Shown here one piece after another: positions 1 to 5,420 of a stretch of 7,374 nt of DNA. The stretch covers positions 1-7,374 of the forward strand of contig CALFYR010000340.1 in the NCBI GenBank assembly GCA_937954195.1. Direction: 5' to 3'. Positions within the stretch are counted from its first letter, which is position 1; the number at the start of each line of letters is the position of its first letter. The DNA is from an uncultured Dehalococcoidia bacterium. GTDB taxonomy: Bacteria > Chloroflexota > Dehalococcoidia > Tepidiformales > Tepidiformaceae. The translations under genes were made by a program, and so were the position numbers. Below the pieces are notes generated by a model. The model saw nothing but the letters and a program-made list of their open reading frames with translations. It had not been told where the DNA came from and searched no databases.

Positions 1-106
1 CTTCAAACGCCTGGACTTCCTCGCGCCCATAAAGAGCGCGGTCGCTCGCCCACCAGCGGCGCAGGGTCGCACCTGCGCGGTTGATCCTCGACGTGGTGAT
101 GTCCAC
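1..106 (-). CDS. Unrecognised protein, N-terminal fragment (gene continues past left edge)
   Basis: Only the first 35 codons are in the window. Reading from a GTG at 106-104 on the minus strand gives a protein beginning VDITTSRINRAGATLRRWWA and continuing through SDRALYGREEVQAFE with no stop. The start is supported by an AGGA element overlapping the portal gene's TAG stop, 7 bases before the GTG. The gene follows the portal gene with a 9-base gap and in the same reading frame, so translational coupling is likely. In phages with gp6-like portals the next gene often encodes a minor head protein or another virion part, but nothing in these residues identifies a family. The basic, Trp-containing start is not a signal peptide. 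That a gene exists here is reasonably likely; its function is unknown. Confidence 0.6.
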   Translation of the reverse strand, partial: MDITTSRINRAGATLRRWWASDRALYGREEVQAFE

Positions 107-115
107 GCGACAATC

Positions 116-1438
116 CTACAGGCCGTTTCCCCGTTCCCGGGCGGACCCCCGCCCCTCCTCCACCACCCGCACCCATTCGGCTTCCGGGTCTTCGCTGCCG
201 AGGTTGGCGGCCGCTGTGCGGCGGGATTGGATGCCGGCTTCGACGAGCGAGCGTTCGTCGCTGACCTGCCGGCTGCGGTCGATGGGGAGGATGGGGCCCC
301 AGTGCATGCGCGGATGAAGCCCGGTGATGTCGAGCCCTTCGAACTGGGCGAGGAGGCGCAGGATGAGCTCGGCGCGCCGCTCGTAGACCGCCGTGCGGAT
401 GCGCTGTTTGCGCGCGACTTTGCGAGCGATGGGGTCGAGTTCGGTGTTGAGCGCGATGCCGCTGAGCCCCTGCGGGTTGTGTCCGAACGCTGTCCGGGGC
501 GATTCGCCGAGGTCGTGCAGTGTGCGGTAGACGAGGTCGATGTAGTCGCGGTGGAGGGCCACGCCGCCGCCCTGGAGCAGGTCCAGCAGGTAGGCGCGGG
601 CGCTTTCGGGGACTTCCCACACCGCGCCGGGTTCGACGGCGATATCGCGCGAGCCCTGCACCCCCTCGAGCACCGCAATCGGGTTGCCGGAGAGTTCGAG
701 GATCTGGCTCAACTGGCTGAACGAGCGGTTCAGCTCCCGGCTCGATTCGACCAGCGGCGGGATGTCGCTCGAGCCCCATGCCTGCTTCGGCTCGCGCACA
801 TTCGGGAAGACCACAAACGGGATGAAGCCGTACGGGTTCGGCTGGCGTTCCGCCAGGCCGGGGCCGCGCCAGAGCTCGAACACTTCCGCGGTCCAGTACT
901 CCGTAACGGTGTCCTCCGGCGCCGGTTTGCGGCCGGGCGCCGGCGCGAGGGTGTACTGCGAGGCGATGGCGGTCACGGTCGCCGGGTCATCGGCCTGGCG
1001 CCAGGCGAAGATGCCCTGCACATCCGGGGCGGTGATGCGCACGCGCCGCTCCGTGGCGTCCCAACTCACCCGGTAGCAGGCATCGCCGAGGACCGCGCAA
1101 TCGAGTTCCGTTTCGTAGTCCAGTTGGGCGAGCGCGTTCTGGCGCTCCACGCGGCGGAGCGCCCGTTCGGCCTCCCGCGCACGTGCCTGACCGTCGGCGG
1201 TCTCGCCGCCTTCCACCTGCACCGATGCGCCGCCGAGCAGATAGCTCGTCAGCTTGTCGATGAGCGCCTTCGCGTAGTTGAAGGTGAGGCGCCGCTCGCC
1301 ACGCCGGGCCCGGCCCTGCCACTGCGACCCGGCGTAGAACGCGAGGTGTTCGCGGTAGCGGCCCATCCGGTCGTGGTCGAGCTGTTGCAGCAACACGGGG
1401 AGCGGCAGGTCGGGGGAAGGTGTGGCGCGTCGTGGCAT
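116..1438 (-). CDS. Phage portal protein, SPP1 gp6-like
   Basis: This is a 440-aa portal-type protein, close to the usual 400-500 aa of the SPP1 gp6-like family. In phages such proteins form the dodecameric ring at one capsid vertex through which DNA is packaged by terminase. Family-like features run along the whole length. An N-terminal RYREHLAFYAGSQW segment (28-40) is followed by FNYAKALIDKLTSYLLGG (53-70). A central NRSFSQLSQILELSGNP stretch (237-253) follows. Next come a GLSGIAL motif (324-330), a basic helix PIARKVARKQRIR (336-348), and a C-terminal LPID...LVEAGIQSRRTA region (384-409) ending in the acidic SEDPEAEW. The ATG at 1438 has a GGAG element 8 bases upstream. No terminase gene lies upstream: the next gene is divergent and encodes a lipoprotein. 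Base composition resembles the neighbours, so transfer, if any, is not recent. It could belong to a prophage, a gene-transfer-agent-like element or a domesticated locus. The family call rests on motif recognition, without a database search. Confidence 0.85.
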   Translation of the reverse strand: MPRRATPSPDLPLPVLLQQLDHDRMGRYREHLAFYAGSQWQGRARRGERRLTFNYAKALIDKLTSYLLGGASVQVEGGETADGQARAREAERALRRVERQNALAQLDYETELDCAVLGDACYRVSWDATERRVRITAPDVQGIFAWRQADDPATVTAIASQYTLAPAPGRKPAPEDTVTEYWTAEVFELWRGPGLAERQPNPYGFIPFVVFPNVREPKQAWGSSDIPPLVESSRELNRSFSQLSQILELSGNPIAVLEGVQGSRDIAVEPGAVWEVPESARAYLLDLLQGGGVALHRDYIDLVYRTLHDLGESPRTAFGHNPQGLSGIALNTELDPIARKVARKQRIRTAVYERRAELILRLLAQFEGLDITGLHPRMHWGPILPIDRSRQVSDERSLVEAGIQSRRTAAANLGSEDPEAEWVRVVEEGRGSARERGNGL

Positions 1439-1600
1439 TGGTCTGTCTCCGGTGAATGGGATGGTCTTCCTGCCACGCTTGCGGCCGTTGTTCCGAGCAC
1501 AAATCCCGGGTCGTCACCCCTTCCGTTTTCTTTCGTTTTTTCTTTGCCCAAACCGGGTGCCCCCGTACACTCGGTTCACACTTCGCCCCCGGAGTTCGCT
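1439..1600. other. Divergent intergenic region between portal and lipoprotein genes
   Basis: This 162-base non-coding stretch separates two genes that point away from each other. It holds a pyrimidine-rich, T-rich tract at about 1520-1546, a rightward promoter candidate at 1544-1571, and ribosome binding sites for both genes (GGAG at 1591-1594 rightward; the complement of GGAGA around 1447-1451 leftward). I found no clear leftward promoter for the portal gene. No tRNA, strong hairpin or direct repeat that could serve as an attachment site was seen. Confidence 0.6.
1544..1571 (+). promoter_or_regulatory. Candidate sigma-70-type promoter for the 1601-5416 operon
   Basis: A TTGCCC element at 1544-1549 and a TACACT element at 1566-1571 are separated by 16 bases. 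Each matches the consensus at four of six positions. A T-rich tract lies immediately upstream of the -35-like box. Transcription would begin near 1578, leaving a leader of about 22 bases that contains the GGAG ribosome binding site at 1591-1594. The same TTGCCC box appears in the promoter candidate at 6942-6970, which raises confidence slightly. This is prediction from sequence only. Confidence 0.45.
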
Positions 1601-2377
1601 ATGCAGCGCAATCTCGCGCTGGGCTTGTTCGCCTGCTTCCTGATGGTCCCCGCCCTCGTCGCCTGTGGAGATGACGACGACGATAGCGGCGCACCCGATG
1701 CGACGGCCGGCGGCACCTCGACGCCCACCACCTCCTCCGCGAACCCCGGCACCTCGCCCATGCTCGATGAGCCCGCGAGCAAGTACGCCATCACCGTCGA
1801 AGACCTCGTCGAGCGCATGGGATTCGTCTGGATCACGAGCCTCAATTCGGTCTACGTGCTGACGGTCGACAACTACGCGGGGACGCGCACGTTCCCATCG
1901 GAGAACGAGGGCCGCTCCCTGCTCGAACAGTGGGGATGGAAGGGCGGCTACGAAACCGGGTACACGCCGGAAGGCGGCGACACCGCCGTGCTCAATGGCG
2001 GGTACTACGTCCACCAGGAGTGCCACATCTTCGGCTCCGAGGATGGCGCCAAAGAGGCCTACCAGTGGATGGTGAACCGCGCGCAGCGAGTCCCCGGACA
2101 GGATCCCGTGACGCTGGAGCCCATCGGCAACGAAAGCGTCGCGTTCGTCGCAAACGTGGGCAACATCGGGAATTCGCCCGTGGTCGCCACGTACCACCAG
2201 GTCATCTTCCGGCGGGGCAACGTCGTTTCGATCGTGGTGACGAAGGGCTCCCAGGGCTTCATGAAGGTGGATACGGCACGCGACCTCTCGGCCATTACGG
2301 ATGGCAAGGCACTCGGTCAGATCCCGGCTGTCGAGCCGACCCCGATCGCCAATTACACTCCGCCTGCGGGCAACTAG
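1601..2377 (+). CDS. Lipoprotein, paralogue of the next gene, unknown family
   Basis: This 258-aa exported lipoprotein has a signal peptide (1-21) and a lipobox LVAC, with lipidated Cys22. A run of five Asp follows at 24-28, then a Ser/Thr/Pro/Gly-rich linker to about residue 58, then a folded domain (about 60-240). The domain contains a GGYYV segment (133-137), EDGAKEAYQWM (147-157), and YHQVIFRRGNVVSIV (198-212). It ends in a Pro/Thr tail. The domain is clearly homologous to that of the following gene, which shares the YHxxIFRRGNV core and the preceding YYV...DGA block. The ATG at 1601 is chosen because GGAG sits 6 bases upstream and the signal peptide begins there; the open frame runs further upstream only as antisense to the portal gene. 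It overlaps nothing and is followed after 3 bases by its paralogue, so the genes are probably co-transcribed. I do not recognise the family. An extracytoplasmic binding or sensor role is only inferred from its location. Confidence 0.85.
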   Translation: MQRNLALGLFACFLMVPALVACGDDDDDSGAPDATAGGTSTPTTSSANPGTSPMLDEPASKYAITVEDLVERMGFVWITSLNSVYVLTVDNYAGTRTFPSENEGRSLLEQWGWKGGYETGYTPEGGDTAVLNGGYYVHQECHIFGSEDGAKEAYQWMVNRAQRVPGQDPVTLEPIGNESVAFVANVGNIGNSPVVATYHQVIFRRGNVVSIVVTKGSQGFMKVDTARDLSAITDGKALGQIPAVEPTPIANYTPPAGN

Positions 2378-2380
2378 CCC

Positions 2381-3205
2381 ATGGCGACGAAGAAACAGGG
2401 CATCCTTCAGAACCAGCCGCTGCTCATGCTGCTCGCCGGGCTGACGCTGATCGCGATGGCCGTCGTCGTGATTTTTCTCCTGACGGGGAACAATGACGAC
2501 GACCCGGACGTTAGTTCACCAGTGACGAACCCAAACGTGACCCCGAGCACGGGCGGCACGAGTGGTGGCCCGGAGCCCGTTTCGGAAGGGCCGGCCAACC
2601 TGTACGGCATCCTCCTGGAGGAGCTGCCGCCGGCCACTCGTGTCAACGAGCCCGAGACGTTCGCGATGAATATCACGACGTTCGCCAGCTCGTACTGGTT
2701 CGATACGGAGCAGCAGGGCGCCGAACTTGCGGCCGAATGGGGCATCATCGATGGGTTCCAGGCCCAGTTCGACCCGGTTGGAGAAACCGCGCAGGTGCTC
2801 CAGGGCAGCTACTACGTGTGGACCGAGACGTATCTCTTCGCGAGCACCGACGGCGCCGACAAGGCGTTCGATCACCTGGACCAGCGGCTTGGTTCGCGCA
2901 ATGGAAGCGAACGCCGGACGGCCCGACTGCTCGCGAACGAATCGGCCGGGTTCGAATTCATCCAGGGGACGGTCGGATCGAGCGAGGTTGTGGGCGCGTA
3001 CCACCGCTTCATCTTCCGCCGGGGCAACGTGATAGGGGTGGTGCAGACGTATGGCGGGCAGCCGTACATGACCATCGATCAGGCGCGGGATGTAGCCGTT
3101 ATGATGGACGAGAAGCTTCTCGGCGCGCGCCCTGCCACGGAGCCAACACCAATCCCGACCCCGTTCTTCCCCACACTCGACCCAACGCCTGAGGGCGGAG
3201 AATGA
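2381..3205 (+). CDS. Membrane-anchored extracytoplasmic protein, paralogue of the preceding lipoprotein
   Basis: This 274-aa protein has a short basic N-terminus (MATKKQ), one hydrophobic helix at about 14-35, and then an Asn/Asp cluster (NNDDDPD, 37-43). A Thr/Gly/Pro linker follows to about residue 70 and an outward-facing domain spans about 72-250. The helix has no lipobox, and the positive-inside rule places the domain outside the cell. The block from YYVWTETYLF (144-153) through DGADKAFDHL (157-166) to YHRFIFRRGNVIGVV (207-221) aligns with the upstream gene, so the two arose by duplication. The tail is Pro/Thr-rich. The gene starts 3 bases after its paralogue's stop and lacks a strong ribosome binding site of its own, which suggests translational coupling. 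It is followed 27 bases later by the protease gene. The family is unknown to me. The change from lipid anchor to helix anchor between the copies is the notable feature. Confidence 0.85.
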   Translation: MATKKQGILQNQPLLMLLAGLTLIAMAVVVIFLLTGNNDDDPDVSSPVTNPNVTPSTGGTSGGPEPVSEGPANLYGILLEELPPATRVNEPETFAMNITTFASSYWFDTEQQGAELAAEWGIIDGFQAQFDPVGETAQVLQGSYYVWTETYLFASTDGADKAFDHLDQRLGSRNGSERRTARLLANESAGFEFIQGTVGSSEVVGAYHRFIFRRGNVIGVVQTYGGQPYMTIDQARDVAVMMDEKLLGARPATEPTPIPTPFFPTLDPTPEGGE

Positions 3206-3222
3206 GGAGCGGCTGACCCGCA

Positions 3223-3228
3223 GGGAGG
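3223..3228 (+). promoter_or_regulatory. Ribosome binding site that sets the protease start
   Basis: GGGAGG is the strongest Shine-Dalgarno match in the operon. It lies 4 bases before a GTG at 3233 and 10 bases before an in-frame GTG at 3239. No in-frame ATG lies nearby, so the protease uses a GTG start. The first GTG is preferred for annotation, but the second would remove only two residues and leave the signal peptide intact. Confidence 0.6.
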
Positions 3229-3232
3229 CATT

Positions 3233-5416
3233 GTGCGCGTGCGATGGCTGGGCATTTTCGCCCTGGTAGTGGCAATCAGTGCCGGAGCGGCAACCGGGCG
3301 GTTCCACCAGCCAGTGGCGCACGCCGAACCGCCGCCACCGGGCTATGTCGTCGTCCAGGTTGATACCGGCGTCCGCATCGAACAGTTACAGGACGATGGC
3401 CTTCCGCCGACGCTCGAGCAGCAAGGCTTCCGCCAGTTTCCCGTGCCCGATGGCATGACGGCCGAGCAGTTCGCCCGTGAACTCGCCGCCCGTCCCGATG
3501 TGCTCAGCGCTGAGCCCTCCGCGCAGGTCCAGGCCGCAATCACGCCCGATGATTCGTTCTACCCGGGCAGCCAGGCCAGCTACCTCGAACAGCTCGGCAT
3601 GCCCCAGGCGTGGGACCTCCACTCCGGCAGCAGCAACGTTGTCATCGCGGTCCTGGATAGCGGCATCGATACGACGCACCCCGACCTCGCCGCCAACCTC
3701 TGGACGAACCCGATCGACAACCAGAACGACGGCATCGACCGGGATGGCAACGGCTGCGTGAACGACCGCAACGGGTGCCGCTACATCACGCTCACGCAGA
3801 GCAACAACGCCCTCTGCGGGTATCCATCCACACAGCACAACGTCGGCGACATTCGCGATGACCACGACCACGGCACGCAGGTGGCCGGCATCGCGGGGGC
3901 CGTTGGGAACAACGGCCAGGGCGTCAGCGGGATTGCCTGGTCCGTGCGGCTGATGACGGTGAAGGTGCTGGACTGCCAGGGCAACGGCGAAATCGCCGAC
4001 GTGGCCCGCGGCATTGAGTACGCCGTGCGGAACGGCGCCGACATCGTGAACCTGAGCCTCGCCATCCTGCCGGAGCGCTCCGGCGCCGATAGCCCGATCA
4101 TGCGGGCCGCCATCGAGCTGGCGCAGTCCCAGGGGGTCATCGTGGTTGCGGCGGCGGGGAACATCGGCTCGCCCAGCACCACGGTCGGCACGGCCTACCC
4201 GGCCGCCTACACACAGTACCCGAACGTCATCGCGGTTGGTGCTTCGAACCCGCAGCAAGGTAACTCGTGGGCTTCGTTCAGCCGCTACGGCCCGGCGATC
4301 GACTTCGCCGCGCCGGGCATGAACATCGTCAGCACGGGCCGCACCGACGGCATCAACGGTCCCTACGTGGAAATTCGCACGGGCGGCACCAGCTTCGCCG
4401 CGCCGTTTGTAAGCGGCATGTTCGCGTTGATGATGTCGCGCAATTCGAACCTCAACCCCGAGGACTACATCCAGGCCGCCCGGGACGGCGCAACGCCCGC
4501 GCCTGACGCGCCGCATGGCCAGAGCTGGGCGGGTTCCGGCATCGCGAACATCGGGTCCGCGCTTGCTCGCGTTCCCATGTCCATCACCGGTGAGCCGCTG
4601 CGCGAGTGGCGGTTCGTGCCCGGTGGAACCCGGGTGGAGGCGCGTATCGACGCCGTGGTCTGCGGCGAGACGACCGCCGTACAGATCGGTGGTCTGCCTA
4701 TCTCCCGCTTCACGCTTCGCGTCCGCAGCGCGGCCGAACAAACCGGGTGCGGCGCGCCCGGCAAACGCGTGGACATCCTTGTCGGCGGCACGCCGGCCCA
4801 ACCGTCGTTCACGTGGCCTGGCGGCGGCGCAGACCTCGCCTTCGTCGGCCGGAATGTCAGCACCGTGCCCCCGCCACCCGGCCCTGTCGTGATTCAAACG
4901 CTGAACGGCGGCTGGTCGAACATCGCCCACATGGAGCCGGACGGCGCGTTGCCGGGCGCTGCCTCGACGCTGCCGAACCCGTGGACGGCCATTTTCAAAT
5001 GGAACCCGCTGAAGGTGCTCCTCGAACCTGAGGTAGGCGCCTACGACCGATTCGTGAGGAACGCCCCTTCGTACGTGAACGAGTTCGAGGTGATCGAGCA
5101 GTTTGACGCCTACTGGGTGAATGCCCCGGCGGCGAATGTGGCCAGCCTGAACCCGAACGCCCCCGCCGGCCGCACGGTCGAGCTCCGCACGGGGTGGAAC
5201 AATTTCACCTACACCGGCACCAGCAAGGCGGTCGCCGATGCGCTCGCGGGTATCTCCGGCACATACGCGCAGGTGCTGGAATACGACAACGTGAACCAGG
5301 TATGGAAGAGCTACCTGCCGGGGCAGGCGGGCTACCTGAACGACTTCGGCGGCCTGCTGACGCTACGGGTGTACTGGGTGCTGATGACGGAGCCCGCGAC
5401 CTTGACGATGGAATGA
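3233..5416 (+). CDS. Secreted S8 subtilisin-like serine protease with duplicated C-terminal module
   Basis: This 727-aa secreted endopeptidase has these parts in order. A signal peptide (1-31) has a probable cleavage after AHA31. An inhibitor-I9-like propeptide spans about 34-100. The peptidase S8 domain spans about 110-445 and contains all catalytic residues: Asp142 (DSGID), His213 (HGTQVAG), oxyanion Asn310 (AAAGN) and Ser387 (GGTSFAAP). An insertion after Asp142 carries NDGIDRDGNG (about 164-173), a known calcium-loop-like motif of many S8 enzymes. Cysteines there and at CVNDRNGC suggest disulfides. A beta-type module at about 450-545 has Cys477 and Cys506, which could pair. After a PPPPGP linker, two homologous modules (about 557-642 and 649-727) end the protein. 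It is the last gene of the probable operon and converges on the hydrolase gene. It is probably autoprocessed outside the cell. Its substrate is unknown; the two upstream anchored paralogues are possible partners or targets, by context only. Confidence 0.95.
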   Translation: MRVRWLGIFALVVAISAGAATGRFHQPVAHAEPPPPGYVVVQVDTGVRIEQLQDDGLPPTLEQQGFRQFPVPDGMTAEQFARELAARPDVLSAEPSAQVQAAITPDDSFYPGSQASYLEQLGMPQAWDLHSGSSNVVIAVLDSGIDTTHPDLAANLWTNPIDNQNDGIDRDGNGCVNDRNGCRYITLTQSNNALCGYPSTQHNVGDIRDDHDHGTQVAGIAGAVGNNGQGVSGIAWSVRLMTVKVLDCQGNGEIADVARGIEYAVRNGADIVNLSLAILPERSGADSPIMRAAIELAQSQGVIVVAAAGNIGSPSTTVGTAYPAAYTQYPNVIAVGASNPQQGNSWASFSRYGPAIDFAAPGMNIVSTGRTDGINGPYVEIRTGGTSFAAPFVSGMFALMMSRNSNLNPEDYIQAARDGATPAPDAPHGQSWAGSGIANIGSALARVPMSITGEPLREWRFVPGGTRVEARIDAVVCGETTAVQIGGLPISRFTLRVRSAAEQTGCGAPGKRVDILVGGTPAQPSFTWPGGGADLAFVGRNVSTVPPPPGPVVIQTLNGGWSNIAHMEPDGALPGAASTLPNPWTAIFKWNPLKVLLEPEVGAYDRFVRNAPSYVNEFEVIEQFDAYWVNAPAANVASLNPNAPAGRTVELRTGWNNFTYTGTSKAVADALAGISGTYAQVLEYDNVNQVWKSYLPGQAGYLNDFGGLLTLRVYWVLMTEPATLTME
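4901..5413 (+). repeat. Tandem protein-level repeat at the C-terminus of the subtilase
   Basis: Two modules of about 80-86 residues follow each other. Each begins near a Gly-Trp pair (Trp561 and Trp655) and ends with the same spaced signature: YVNEF then YWV at 614-629 in copy one, and YLNDF then YWV at 701-716 in copy two. In both the Tyr-to-Tyr spacing is 13 residues. The DNA is diverged, so the duplication is old. I have seen similar modules in exported Chloroflexota proteins but cannot name a database family. A binding or surface-attachment role is inferred. Confidence 0.65.
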
Positions 5417-5420
5417 CCGG

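Noticed and set aside
1487..1520. Resemblance of the segment with AAATCCCGGGT to a tRNA T-arm, as a possible prophage attachment site
   Set aside because: No matching acceptor or anticodon arms could be paired around it, and no second copy of the segment was seen.
1519..1546. T-rich tract considered as a transcription terminator
   Set aside because: No stable hairpin precedes it, and it lies between two divergent starts where no transcript should end. It fits better as part of a promoter region.
227..1600. Plus-strand open frame running from 227 and joining the lipoprotein gene in frame
   Set aside because: It is the antisense of the portal gene, kept open by high GC content. The protein only looks biological from the signal peptide at 1601, where a ribosome binding site also appears.
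3386..4930. Minus-strand open frame of 514 codons inside the protease gene
   Set aside because: It is opposite a gene with an intact catalytic triad and recognisable domains. Its translation is rich in Arg, Ala and His without any motif, typical of an antisense shadow in GC-rich DNA.
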